64,000 nt of DNA from Hyaloscypha bicolor E (GCF_002865645.1 NW_020194512.1:3575183-3639182), one strand, 5' to 3'; counted from the stretch's first letter, positions 34,579 to 45,751 are shown. Translations and numbers: made by a program. The notes: a model not told the origin generated them from the letters alone.

Positions 34579-37060
34579 CTAAATAGTGTTCTCCCATCCC
34601 GGGTCGACATTCTCAAGCATATCATCAAACATATCTACCGGGCCAGCGAAGCCCATTCCATTCCCATCTTCAACTCCCATAATCATATCAATCTCATTAT
34701 CTTCCCAAGAAAACAGTTGCTCCCCAGTCATATCACTAATCATCTGGTCCAAATCGTCATGTACCGTCTCCATCTCAGTCGACGGGTTAGTTTGCAATCC
34801 ATGCAGACTAGTCTGCATCTCATCCTTCATATTCACCACCGCCATTCTCGGGACATGCTTCTCTTCTGAAATTACATCCAGAACTGACTTCTTAACAGAC
34901 TCAAATAAATCACGATATTTGCGTCCAGCGGGCCAGCGTTCGGCCATGACATAGAGAATTATGCTGCAGTCGGTCAAGGCGCCAAAGTTCTTGAAGCCAT
35001 TATGACTGTGATCATGCCACATACAGTAGACGAGCGTAAGGCCTGCAAGAAACACCGATTGCAGAGATACCGAAGTAAACGCGAGTGGTATTCTCTGATG
35101 CAATCTTTTGTATGTCTGGCATACTCCACGATAGGCTTCTGCGCAGAGATCCAAGTATCGTTGGTCGATGTTCTGCTCGTAGAGGCGAGGTTGGAGTAGA
35201 ACTCGAACGCTCTTGTGATATGAAGCCATCTGCAAATGTGTCTATGAGTAAATTTGAACTCGATTCAAAATGAGTGTTTGTAACTCACATAAGAATCATA
35301 ACTCATGTACTCGTCACCTCGAAATTTATTCCGATCTGCAGGGCCCCATTGCTTACTCTGTGGCGGAATGGCATCTCTCCAGGCATAAAGTCTCTCGAGG
35401 AACAAGTCTGTCGATTGGTGAATAGATTTAGAAGCGCTGGGACGATCCACTCTGTAGATGATATGTTGGATGTCTGATTCGATTTTCTTGAGCCGTAGGA
35501 TATGGATGAAGGTCGACATTGTGGTTTGTGGATATGCTGGGGCAGATTTATCGACGTTCGCAGCCCTTCTCAATACTTCCACGTCTTGATTCGCTTCATC
35601 GATGTCTGATGGCAGCTAATTTGAATCATTAAGTGGGAGCTAGCTATTTCAAGGAAAGTCAGCGTACCTCGACGTCAATGTCATGGTCAGATATAGAAGG
35701 TGGCCTGCCAAGTGCGATGGTTATCTCGCGATCCCACCAGTAACAGCACCAGAAAAGACGTTTGTTAAGTTCTGATCTCAATGACACCTTTGAAGATCGC
35801 TTCTGTCTATGCAATCCAAGTTCAATGCACATTCTCATTGCCAGACCTATAAATGTCCTTGCATTTATGTTAGCATCATTTTAAAACTCGGAGAGTAGTC
35901 CCCCTTGCAGTATTAGAAAGATCTTACCAGGGTCCTGGATCTTTTGGCATTCGTAGACAGTGTTGGACAAGTAGCATTAGATAGGTGAGTGAACGAGTGT
36001 CTCCGAATCGTAAGATAACCTCTCGGTTATCGAACGCGGCCTCATAATGTTTCTCGGGGAAATATACACCTGTTGGGTCTCCTGTCTGGAATATACTCAG
36101 CAATCATTTCAAATTTTGGACGAGCAAGTGTGAAAATCAGAACAAAGAGGCGACTCTTCCAACGAGGAAGCTTGGCAATAGAAGAAGCGGGAAAACAAGC
36201 TCACGTACCTTTTCAAGGAAATGTCCACCCAGCCCATACATTAAGTTCAAGATGCTCTCTTCGTAGATGTCCTTCAAATTATGCCGCCTGTTGTTGAGTT
36301 CCACGATGGAATATGAGTACATAATAGGAAAATTTGTGCAAAGATGGCCCAGATAGCCCTTGACCATCCTTTCCGCAGCATCATCATGAACTTGACTGAT
36401 GTGAAAGCCGTTGCCACTTGGTAGTGAGCTTACCTCACTTGCGATTGAACTCGTACGCAGTGGTCTGGCATTCTCCCTCTGGGCACCTATTTCAGGGACG
36501 ACAAACTGCAACTTGCCCGCCAACGCGGTCCCCAAAGCGCGTCCTAGAGTGATCGTTGATGCTCCGCCAACATACGACCCCGCAACATCCAAAGATAAAT
36601 CTCGGACAGCATTGAGAAGTGGTTCGATGTCTTCTTGCTCGTCGCTCTCCAATTCCTCTGGCCCCTCGTTCCAGTGATCATGAGAGACAGCAATGTTCCC
36701 ATTCTGAGTGAGCAGCATCTCTAGCTCTGCAACCCTGTCCTCAAGAGCTTTGATATAAGTCCGAGCTTGACCAGGCTTTGGCGTGGTTGGCATTACATAA
36801 TGGCATTCAAGGTCGAGCCTCATGTATCTGGCACAGGTAGGCTGACTGCCGTTGCACTGCGCCGAGGGTCAGAGAAGTGGCCATGGATAATTTTAGTGGG
36901 GTAAACATACCTTTTGCTTTCGTTGTTTGCATCTTTGGCATGCAAGAGCAACACGAGACCTCCGTGCTGGTTTTGTCGATCTCGATGCATTGGTTGGGGA
37001 GAACTGCTCGTCTTCTGGGCTCGCTACTACAGGAGGAGAATTCAACTCGCTTGGATCCAT
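34579..37060 (-). CDS. Zn2Cys6 transcription factor lacking one zinc-binding cysteine (707 aa)
   Basis: Six exons, 37060..36911, 36856..36209, 36085..35928, 35857..35668, 35615..35289 and 35229..34579, all with canonical sites, keep one frame of 708 codons. After 'MDPSELNSPPVVASPEDEQ' comes the zinc cluster 'CQRCKQRKQKCNGSQPTC', immediately followed by 'ARYMRLDLEC'. The fifth ligand (CxxC) is Tyr (codon TAC, not TGC). A coiled-coil linker follows ('YIKALEDRVAELEMLL'), then the fungal-specific regulatory domain ('GLGGHFLEK', 'RSLTYLMLLVQHCLRMP', 'RLFWCCYWWDREITIALG') and an acidic C-terminus. Nuclear DNA-binding regulator by family. With five of six Cys the binuclear cluster may not form. Its target could have been the adjacent NCS1 permease (inference). 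Confidence 0.88.
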
Positions 37061-37564
37061 CTTCGAGGCAGGGTTTCGAAGGGACGCAAGTGTAAGGGTT
37101 GATATAAAAGTGACACCACTCTCAGAGATGAAGGTTTAAGGAACCAGACCAGAAGAATAATGTAAGACTCAAAGATGAGGAGTTCATGGCTTATCGCCAC
37201 TATCTTCGGAGGACCCGCCGTAACAACAACGACTTACTTTCAACCGCAGTAAAGTCCGTTATCTTTACACCCTAGACTCCCACCACAAGATTGATGGGAA
37301 GAGAATGTGTAAGCATAGCATAACCTACTTACCACGCACCATGCTTGGTTTTCTTTCTCAATAATGATTTTGTGTTTTGCATTGGACGCTGTCTGATACC
37401 CCACCTTTGAAAACAACAAGTGTGCTAACTTCTAAGATGATCCACTTCTTGAATTTCGGCAAGCCCTTTCCGCACTGCGAGTCAGAAGCTGAAGCTACAC
37501 TGCCAAAATCAAACCCGAGTTCCTAAATACACGAAATTTTGATTCCTGCGTATCTTTGATACCT
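37061..37564. other. Promoter/intergenic region upstream of the Zn2Cys6 gene
   Basis: No gene seen; ordinary composition. Confidence 0.4.
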
Positions 37565-39155
37565 GGGTGTCGAGCAACAATGGTGTGCTCGCTCGAATGT
37601 CAGCTCTCGTTGGCACGGTTAGGCTCAGCGCGATTTTAACGGCTCTAAAGTTGCAGACGGCGAGCGAGCCTCTGCCTCGAGAGTTGCAAATCAATTCTCA
37701 TGGAACACGATCTTCTACCACGTTGGCCGATTCTCCAACTAAGACCTTCTCAAACTCGAACATAAACCGCGGCAACCACCAGAGCTGGTCGGAAACCAAC
37801 ATCCTCTCTTCTCACCATCAATCAAACAGCGACTTACTCTGTCTTGCCAGACCTTGGAAGTTCACTTGTCCGGTATTTGGATAGACAATATAGTCAAACT
37901 CTATGACCTGCCTAACCTCACATTCTTGCGTGTCATAGGTGTTTCTTTCCCAGAGAGAGTTGGACGAACACGCCCCCACCATCCACCGTCTATACTCTCG
38001 ACCACTGAGTTCTGGAATGCCCCTTTGCCTATCAAGCCCTTCGCATTCAACCTCCTAGAATCGCACCTCAACTTGCGGTCACTGACTTGGGAGATTTGAC
38101 GGTCAGTCTCTCCGTCCTGTATTGTGCAAGAGAGTTCCGCGCACACAATGTGAACTTGAACACTATCTTTCAGGAGTTACATGCAGATAACATTTCATGC
38201 TGGTAGTAAACTGCGATGTCCGTGGTAGAAACGAAGAAGATAAGTTGGAATGGCTTACCACGCTCGGGTTCTGGTAAGTATTGTTACCCATGGGTAGGTA
38301 TGCCATATAATTGTTGAAGAGCCATCCTTACTTGAAGTCGTTAGTTTGGGTAGTTCAAACAGATTGACATAAGAGGCCGTGGATACCAAAGTTCTTCTAC
38401 GATACCCTAGAGAGGTGCAGACACAGCTTCCTGAGTTACACCTCTCAATGATTGATACGACGAATTGCAGCAAGAGGTAGCAGTCTAGCAGATGGATTTC
38501 ACTGCTTTCAGCTCCTTGAAGACATTGATTACGCATGAGAAGATAGTCTTTGCTATGAGTATTGATAGAAATACCACTCGAATCGTATGGATCTGGTCCG
38601 GAAATTGCCCTGCTCTTTGGAGGATTTCACGGGTTGCCACCTCTTTCGATGTCGGAGCTGAAAGCAAGAACTAATTTTCAACGATCCATCATATTCGATT
38701 CTGGTGGTACGGAAATGGCAGGGAACCCCGCCCCAAAGCTACGCCTGGATTCTTGCGTTAGGTCGCAGTAAGAATGAGAATCTTCTTCGACTATCAAAGG
38801 TAACTCTGTTTGGGGGGGGGGGGGGACCGGCCACGCTGGGGTGAAATTATTCCGCGGGATGTTAGGGAAGTAGACTTGATTGAACGACGTAAATCGGGCC
38901 TCGAGTGGCTGTATCCTGCCAAGGTGAAGGAGCTCTTTAATAATGCGGGGGTGGAGTGAAGGTTGTGGTCAGGAAGTCTTGACTTCTGACACCACACGGA
39001 CTACCCTGATGAAATCTGGGGATAAGAACATGACCAACGGATATGGGCGGTGTGTACGGACCGTCACTTTTCTAAGTTACGGTTCATGAAGATTGACATC
39101 TCAACTTGGGAGCAACCAGAGAAGAAACATTTGAAGTCGTATAGCTTGTGAATCT
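37565..39155 (+). pseudogene. Possible F-box/leucine-rich-repeat protein relic
   Basis: Pieces of leucine-rich, F-box-protein-like coding sequence occur in order on the plus strand. They are 'LLKLEHKPRQPPELVGN', 'LYDLPNLTFLRVIGVSFPE', 'LLESHLNLRSLTWE' (37790-38100), 'DKLEWLTTLGFW' (38240-38273), 'HPYLKSLVWVV' (38320-38355) and 'IIPRDVREVDLIERRKSGLE' (38845-38905), ending 'LRFMKIDISTWEQPEKK' (to ~39150). They sit in different frames with stops between, and a 14-G run interrupts at about 38811..38826. The repeated 'ESHxNLRSL / SHPYLKSL' motif is what suggests F-box-LRR ancestry. A badly modelled multi-exon gene cannot be excluded. Confidence 0.35.
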
Positions 39156-39195
39156 TGAGGGTTTGGGAAGTGTGTTTGCTTATTAAGTTGCCATG

Positions 39196-40365
39196 CTACC
39201 ACTTTTTAGGCGCCCCAACAACTGCTCTGGAGAATACTGCGCTGGCAAGAGGCTCTGCCTTTGCTTTCTGCTTCGCTTGAATGCCTATTCTGTCGGTGAC
39301 TGGAGTAGCATTGATGATATTATCAAACTCGTCATCATCTCCATTGTCCGAGTCTGCCTCGACATCTGAATCTTCCTTCAGTGGCACCGGCCGAGACACT
39401 TTTTCCGGGGGTTTCTTCTCTTCGAACGCTGTTGGGTTCGAGAAGGGCTTCGAGGCGAGGACTCTTCGTCGTAATTCGGCCATTTCTTCCTCATCATCTT
39501 CGTCGTCAGAGATATCAAACGGATCCTTATCTTCCTCTGGTTCCTCTTCAGCTGGCTTTGGTGGTTTCGTGCCCAGGTACATTCCGCCCATCTCATCCCC
39601 ACTTCCCTCCCCTTTACGATCTTCGTCTTCGTCTTCCTCGTCTGAACTGACCGCCGCTCGGTGATTCGAATTTCCACCTTTCCACATATCCGTCTCAGGT
39701 CCGTTCTCACCATCCGCTCTGCTGTCCGAGTATTCCCTCTCCAATCTGGCCATCCAAGCCTCCTCTGTCTTCTTGATATCCTCTTCATCCTTGCACGCCG
39801 CGTATCTCTTTAAGATTGACGAATTGATCTCCAAGAATGCCTCTCCATATGAGAAATGTGACAGTACCTCCTCGGCCCATTCTGGATGTCCGCAGATGTA
39901 GAACGCCGCTCCCAATGCTTCCACGCAGTTTAGTCGCCACGGCTTCCCATAATTGACACTATTCGCAGCAACCAGATACGGCAATAGTCTCTCACACTTC
40001 CCGCCAATCTTCGGCCACGGAACTTCCTTCACCCTAGCCCACGAACACTCCACCACCGCAGCTCCATATTGCTCCATCAGCTCTCGATCCGCAGGAGAAA
40101 TTGTTTGTTTTGCATTCGGGCTGATGATGACGCCCGAGTGTTTCTGTCCAACGTGAAGCTCCCGCATAAGTCCAAGTTTCATTAGCTTCTTCCCTGAACA
40201 TCGCTTTGGGTCGCAGTGGCCCAAATCCCAGCATGCTGCCTTAAAGGAGGGGCGAGATGCGGGGTGATCTCCATCTTCGTCGTCGTTTCGTGGGCCTCTG
40301 GCTCGCGGCGCATTGTTGTATTTCTTCCCTCTGGAGGAGAAGTTGTCTTTCTTGTGCCGAACCAT
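39196..40365 (-). CDS. TSR3: 18S rRNA aminocarboxypropyltransferase (TSR3)
   Basis: Single-exon gene for 389 residues. It transfers the 3-amino-3-carboxypropyl group from S-adenosylmethionine to the hypermodified pseudouridine of 18S rRNA (m1acp3Psi) during late 40S maturation, mainly in the cytoplasm. The conserved core covers residues ~35-200: 'WDLGHCDPKRCSGKKLMK', 'GVIISPNAKQTISPADRE', 'GAAVVECSWARVKEVPW', 'RLLPYLVAANSVNYGKPW', 'LNCVEALGAAFYICGH' and 'FLEINSSILKRYAACKDEED'. The C-terminal half is a long acidic, low-complexity tail (Asp/Glu runs), common in fungal Tsr3. I chose ATG 40365 ('MVRHKKDNFSSRGKK'); the frame is open to 40425. It is divergent from the GGA gene with 255 bp between starts. 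Clearly intact. Confidence 0.95.
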   Translation of the reverse strand: MVRHKKDNFSSRGKKYNNAPRARGPRNDDEDGDHPASRPSFKAACWDLGHCDPKRCSGKKLMKLGLMRELHVGQKHSGVIISPNAKQTISPADRELMEQYGAAVVECSWARVKEVPWPKIGGKCERLLPYLVAANSVNYGKPWRLNCVEALGAAFYICGHPEWAEEVLSHFSYGEAFLEINSSILKRYAACKDEEDIKKTEEAWMARLEREYSDSRADGENGPETDMWKGGNSNHRAAVSSDEEDEDEDRKGEGSGDEMGGMYLGTKPPKPAEEEPEEDKDPFDISDDEDDEEEMAELRRRVLASKPFSNPTAFEEKKPPEKVSRPVPLKEDSDVEADSDNGDDDEFDNIINATPVTDRIGIQAKQKAKAEPLASAVFSRAVVGAPKKW

Positions 40366-40620
40366 GTTGAAGAGCTCTGTGCTTGTGTAGGGAGGTTGCA
40401 ATAGGGAGGAGAGTCGTTTGTTCACAAAAAAATGTTAGCCCCTCAAAAATGAGGCGGCTCGCTTCGAATCAGCATCAGCCAAGGCACCGATTCGTGTTTG
40501 AATCCCCCACCAACTTGCGCCTCACCACCTCACAGCTTGCCTTGCGCAACAAGCAACCTGTTTACATCGCATCCGTCCTACTCGTCGCTGGTAAAATTAA
40601 AAATACCCCCCAGCCCCTTC
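40366..40620. promoter_or_regulatory. Shared bidirectional promoter of TSR3 and the GGA adaptor gene
   Basis: Only 255 bp separate the two divergent start codons, so both promoters and both 5' UTRs must lie here. I see no clear TATA box, as is usual for fungal housekeeping genes. Confidence 0.55.
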
Positions 40621-42750
40621 ATGGAGGCAACATCTGCGAGGATGGCGGCCAGAGACCGCTTCGGCGCCATGGGTGATCCAGGCCCCTCAACTCTCCAGCG
40701 ATACATCCAGCAGGCCTGCAGCCACGAAAACCCCGAGCCCAACCTGGCGATGAACCTCGAGATCGCAGACCTAATCAACTCGAAGAAAGGAAATGCACCG
40801 CGGGAGGCAGCGGTAGCTATCGTCAATTACATCAATCATAGGAACCCGAACATCTCCTTGCTGGCTCTCAACTTGCTCGATATTTGCGTCAAGAACTGCG
40901 GATACCCGTTTCACCTTCAGATCAGTACCAAGGAATTCCTTAATGAGCTCGTGAGGAGGTTCCCTGAGAGGCCCCCGATCAGACCGACGAGAGTGCAAAT
41001 GAAGATACTGGAAGCGATTGAAGAATGGAGGGGCACAATATGTCAGACCTCTAGGTACAAGGAGGATCTGGGATTCATACGGGATATGCACAGGCTGCTC
41101 AGTTACAAGGGCTACGTGTTTCCGGAGGTTAGGAGGGAGGATGCTGCGGTCTTGAACCCCAGTGATGTCAGTCGACCAATGCTTCAAGCCTGGAATATTG
41201 CTAACACTATTACAGAATCTAAAATCTGCGGAAGAAATGGAAGAGGAAGAACGGGCGGCGCAATCTGCGAAACTCCAAGAATTAATTCGACGTGGCGGAC
41301 CAGAAGACCTACAAGAAGCGAATAGATTGATGAAAATCATGGCAGGATATGATACCCGGACGAAGACGGATTACAGAGCAAAAGCGGCAGAGGAAGTCGG
41401 AAAGGTTCAACAAAAAGCGAGATTACTGGAAGAGCGACTAGAAGCCTTCAAGCCAGGCGATGTCATGGTCGAGGGAGACGTCTACGAGGAGCTCGCCTCA
41501 GCACTTCAGAGCGCACACCCAAAGATCCAGAAGATGTGCGAAGAGGAATCTGATGATCATGAAGCTGTGGCAAAGTTATTGGAGATCAATGACAGCATAC
41601 ATCGAACGGTGGAGAGGTATAAGCTAATGAAGAAGGGAGATGTGGATGCTGCATCCAGGATCGCAAAGGGGACACTAGGTACGAGCACTGGGGTGGGGAA
41701 GAATGCAGCGAACGAGCTCTCCTTAATCGACTTTGACGCCGATGCGGAGACCAATGGAAGCAGTTCTGCGGCCCCAACTGGAAGTCAGCCTGGAGGATTA
41801 GAAGACGACCTATTAGGTCTTTCCATGTCTGATAGCAGCTACGGACAAGGAGGTGGAATTACTCTCGGATTTGGGAACAATACGAGTGAGCGCTCCCGAG
41901 ACGAAGTATGCCTTGCGGTGATACTAACATTGGCAGACCTACCTGGCCCTGCTCTGATTTCATCCACAACAGAGCACAGCACCGCGAGAGGGCCCACGCC
42001 TACTCGATCACCAGCCCCACCACAAGCTCCCACCCAACCTAAACCTAACTACTCTCCTTTTTCTGCCTTTGGCACTCCAGCTCCACAGTCAACGACCCCT
42101 CAGCCTTCCTTATTCCAGCAGCAGCAGGCCCAGCAGCAAGCGACCCTTGCAAAGCAGCAACAGCACGCCCCGGCACTAGATCCCTTCGCAGCTTTAGCTT
42201 CGCCTGTACGACAATCTACACCGCAGCAAGCACAACCTACACACTCTATTTTTGATTTCGGCAATCGCCAATCAGCCCCGGCCGCAGCTGCGGATGACGA
42301 CGAATGGGCTTTTTCGTCCGCGTTACCAGAAGGCCTCCCATCTGAAAACACAATTTCAGTCAGCGAAACAGCTCTAGGCATCTCGCTTCATGCGACCCGT
42401 GAACCGACAACCCCAGCTGTGATCACACTGTCCTTATCCTTCTCAGGTAAAACAGATCAACCAATATCCGACTTAGAATTCGCGGTTGCAGTGACCAAGG
42501 TAAGCTCGTTTCCACTTTCCTTTGAGCACCTCGCTGACCTGGCTTGTAGAAATACGCATTGAAACTACAACCACAGAGTGGACGAAGGCTACAGCCTCAT
42601 GAACAAGCTGGCGTGAAGCAGATCGGTCACCTGACAGGTGTCGAGCAAGGGAAAGGAGATACGGTCAAGTTACGGTGGAAAGCATCGTACAAGGTCAATG
42701 GCTTACCAATACAAGAACAAGGAGAGATTTCATCATTAGGTATTGCGTGA
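40621..42750 (+). CDS. GGA-type Arf-binding clathrin adaptor (VHS-GAT-GAE)
   Basis: Monomeric clathrin adaptor for trans-Golgi to endosome/vacuole sorting, recruited by Arf-GTP. Exons 40621..41166, 41216..41885, 41937..42499 and 42550..42750 give 659 residues. VHS domain (~15-160): 'LQRYIQQACSHENPEPNL', 'LALNLLDICVKNCGYPFH', 'EFLNELVRRFPERPP'. GAT domain (~185-340): 'LQELIRRGGPEDLQEAN', 'YEELASALQSAHPKIQKM', 'INDSIHRTVERYKLMKKGD'. A Gln/Pro-rich hinge with possible clathrin-box-like 'DDLLGLSM' follows, then the C-terminal GAE/gamma-ear beta sandwich ('FSGKTDQPISDLEFAVAV', 'KYALKLQPQSGRRLQPHE'). The first intron has an unusual donor, GTCAGT. The second is 51 bp, stop-free and in frame. The start could also be a downstream Met (40642). 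Confidence 0.93.
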
Positions 42751-42961
42751 TGAAGGGAGTCATATAGAATCTAACACATTTATGGCTATGGCCACAGCCG
42801 ACACAGCCGAGCTCAGAGAGATTACATGCTTGAGGATGAATGAAATATTTCAATGTTTTGATGTAACCTGGAGTCAGGTTTCATCAAATTTATGCCATCA
42901 TCCGTTCCTTGCTTTCATCTCTACCCTGCTTTTATCTGCCTTCGATTTCAGCTGTTGGCTC

Positions 42962-43964
42962 CTACAACTTCCGGATCCTCAAGTGATATAAATCCCTCTC
43001 TGCAATCTCCGCACTCTTCTCCAAGATCTGCTCCAAGTCGTCCGACACATCCCAGTACCTTCCGCTCAACCTCTTTACCCTCTCATCACCACCCTTATCC
43101 TTCTCATTCCCAGCAAGGACAGCAAGTGCAACCATACTCTGAGCCGGGAGGTCGATGCTATCAATCATATACTGTTCCGCTCATCAGCAGCCACTCCATA
43201 AAGCAAAAGGGGATAACAGAAAGGGGACGAAGACCCACCTTTGCATACCCACTCAACAACACCTCAAACTCCTCCCCGATCACCGCGCCCTTCCCCAAAT
43301 ACGTCGCCATCGTCCCCGGCTGAATCAAGAAATTCAGCACCCCCAGCTCTCTCAATTCCATGTCCAGAATCTGAATCCCTTTTTGCACTGCCGCCTTACT
43401 CGCATCATAACTGCTCTAAAATGGGAGCGGTAAATCAGCAGCTGAGCTCCCGACCGTTATCACTGTCCCTTTCCCCCGTTTTTGGAAACCGGGGAGGACG
43501 GCGTGGAGTAAGGAGAGGGGACCCTTGACGTTGACTTCGAAGACTCGCCAGTAGGCGGAAATGTCTTTCTCCTGGGGAAAGTGGGACATGCGGTAGATGC
43601 CTGCGTTATTAACTAATATATCAATCTTCCCCAACTTTTCCTCAACATGGCAGACGATAGATCCTGGGTCAGCGAGAACGTCGCCGGTGATAGCGAGAAC
43701 GGGAGTCCCGTATTTCTCCTTGATCTCGGAGGCGAGGGTCGCCAGATCGGCGGCTGTGCGGGCCAGGACAGCGACGGAAGCTCCAGCTGCTGCGAAGGCC
43801 AAAGCGGTGTTGCGTCCGATTCCTCGACTGGCGCCGGTCACGAGGGCGATGCGCCCGGTGAGGGAGGTGGGCTTGTTGAGAGCTGCAATGAAGGGGTATG
43901 GCTCATGGTGTTGAGTGATACCCGTAGAGAGGTTGAGATCGACTGAGTCGAGATCCATGGACAT
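42962..43964 (-). pseudogene. Short-chain dehydrogenase/reductase with an in-frame stop before the catalytic Tyr
   Basis: Exons 43964..43239 and 43171..42962 (67-bp intron) would encode a 311-residue SDR if not for one TAG at 43416..43418. Motifs: 'RIALVTGASRGIGRN' (cofactor TGxxxGIG), 'KIDILVNNAGIYRMSHF', 'GTVITVGSSAADLPLPF' (catalytic Ser region), then the TAG, and three codons on 'SSYDASKAAVQKGIQI' with YxxxK. The C-terminus 'LSGRYWDVSDDLEQILE' and 'ARDLYHLRIRKL'-like ending is conserved and intact. No intron removes the stop without losing the catalytic Ser. So the gene is either freshly dead, read through at TAG, or the stop is a base error. Everything else is well preserved, including the splice site. 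Substrate unknown. Confidence 0.8.
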
Positions 43965-44716
43965 TTGGTAGTTTGTTTTGGATAAGATGAGAGTGGGTGA
44001 TGGAGAGAATTGAGAGTGATTTTTTAAAGGAGATGGAGGTTGTACCCAGTGGGACTAAATCATCAAGCGGTTTTCGTCGCGTTATATGTTTTTCTCACAA
44101 GTGAGGAGCTCACCTTCGTCTGGAGGTGACTTATAAACCTCGGTTCGGGGGTACAGCACGTTTCTTACAAATTCAATCCATTTGGAATATCTGTTCGCGT
44201 TGAATTTCCTGTAACTGTGCCATTCTCGAGCCAATTTCCCTCCATAGGGACTACAAGCGGTTCCACAATTGCAAAGGGGGCATTAGTAACAAGCGTCCGC
44301 ATCGGCCGCTTCGCGGCGCGCATGGAATTCGAGCTTTGATTCGTCACTTGAGGCTGCCGAAGCGCACGCCGGAGCTCACCACCGCGAGGACTTCTTCACC
44401 CTTTAGAGATGGCCTCGATAGCATCAATTATGGAAAATAACTCTCCAAGAGATCATTCGTGCGAAATCATCTCTTTGCAAAGCCGTAGAGATCTACATTT
44501 TACGGTTGGAACGTTCGATATAGATCGTGGGCAAAGTGAATAATTAGCCCCTCACTGATGCTCGGAGCACTCCGTTGATCTGTCACGCCTTCAATACCTA
44601 AGAGTCTCAACAGTAGTATCTCGTGCAAGTCTAAAGAGAGTAAGAACAACATGCTTGGGAGCTCTGGGATTTTCTGACACTCTTGGGATAAGTTTGATGC
44701 GTCAAGCCTTATGCTA
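43965..44716. other. Intergenic region left of the mariner-type element
   Basis: Minus-strand open stretch 44500..44716 ('SMLFLLSLDLHEILLLRLL') looks somewhat protein-like but has no recognised domain. The transposon insertion at 44715 lies at its upstream end. Confidence 0.35.
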
Positions 44717-44743
44717 CAGTCGGTCCGACCCAAACACGACAAA
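44717..44743 (+). repeat. Left terminal inverted repeat of the transposon
   Basis: Begins CAGTCGGTCCGACCCAAACA, then cgacaaa. Its reverse complement is at 46040..46066, with one difference (g versus a at position 22). Confidence 0.92.
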
Positions 44744-44930
44744 ACGCTCGCTCTTTTACGCCCATAATAACTTTTCAACCACAACCTTCATTAATTTATA
44801 CTAAGTGATGCGATTATAGAATAGAACCAGGCGAAAAATACCTATTAATCAGATTTTTGATATAATTTGTGGTTCATTAATAATTAAGGCCTAAAGTGCA
44901 CGGACCCTTTTTACTTTTTTGATTTTTCGT

Positions 44931-44959
44931 CATACAAAACGCAAATATATTTGCTCGCT
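44931..44959 (+). repeat. Internal direct repeat, left copy
   Basis: 29 bases starting 'catacaaaacgcaaatatat' match 45874..45902 at 26 of 29 positions, in the same orientation. A CACGTG follows at 44965..44970. Confidence 0.8.
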
Positions 44960-45182
44960 AAGGTCACGTGAGCCCGGACTTTAGGGAGAGATCGCGGCAT
45001 CTCACTAGCCTTATTATTAATAAAATAATAATAATTAAGCCCTATAAGCTTAAATGAACCTTCCTAAGTACTAAATATAGCTTTTTCTAGTGCCATATAT
45101 ATTATATATATGGTGGGGCTATAATTAAATAGGTTTCAAGCTCACTTTTAGCTGAACTAAATCCATAAACCTAGCTTCTTAT

Positions 45183-45751
45183 TTAGCTACCTTCTTTCCC
45201 TTCCTTTTGCATATTATCCCATTCGTCCATTACCTTTTTAGATATCGTTCTATGGCGTTTTTGCTTCTTTACGCACCAAGCAGCTTGTTTAATACTTAAT
45301 CCCTTCCGGTACGCATCCATCCAGCGGAACATACGATTACAGAACCTCCGTATGGTTTCAATTGAACAAGCTTCAAGTGCCTCTACCACCTTAGCTTTGG
45401 TATCTGGGAAGCTAGTCTTCTTTACTTGACGATATCGAGTTTTGCTATACCCCCAATACATCTCAATTGGGTTGATCTCGCTGTGTAACTATAGGCTTCT
45501 CCAAAATAATTATTCATTACACTAGTAAAAAGCTTCCGCTGAACCCAAAAGAGTATCGAATCTTTAAGCTCTACTTCATTACTTGGTTCGATATCTGAAT
45601 TATCAGAATCATCCTCTATATTAGAGGGTTTCCCATGCCGTTTGTCGATAGTCGCTTGGATTGTAGCTTCTTTAGCTATGGTGAGAACTGTAATTGAATC
45701 AAGAGTTGAATCAGCTCGCTTGCGCTTCCGAAGGCTTATAGAGGTAGCCAT
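45183..45751 (-). pseudogene. Transposase remnant (DDE, Tc1-like)
   Basis: Two overlapping frames. Frame 1 from 45751 starts 'MATSISLRKRKRADSTLD' and has an acidic linker. Frame 2 (to 45183) reads 'EINPIEMYWGYSKTRYRQV', then 'LEACSIETIRRFCNRMFR' and 'AYRKGLSIKQAAWCVKKQ'. The 'NPIE' block with an aromatic 'MYWG..K.RYR' segment is the region of the last catalytic acidic residue in fungal Tc1-like transposases, followed by their usual C-terminal tail. The first two acidic residues and the DNA-binding domain are not found, so the middle of the gene is deleted. No functional transposase. Confidence 0.75.

Noticed and set aside
39281..39664. Plus-strand ORF antisense to TSR3, rich in Ser
   Set aside because: It is the complement of the acidic low-complexity tail of TSR3 and has no independent support.
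43416..43463. Intron that would remove the in-frame stop of the SDR gene
   Set aside because: A GTGATA donor with the TTTTAG acceptor is possible on paper, but it would delete the catalytic Ser motif and the conserved spacing to YDASK.
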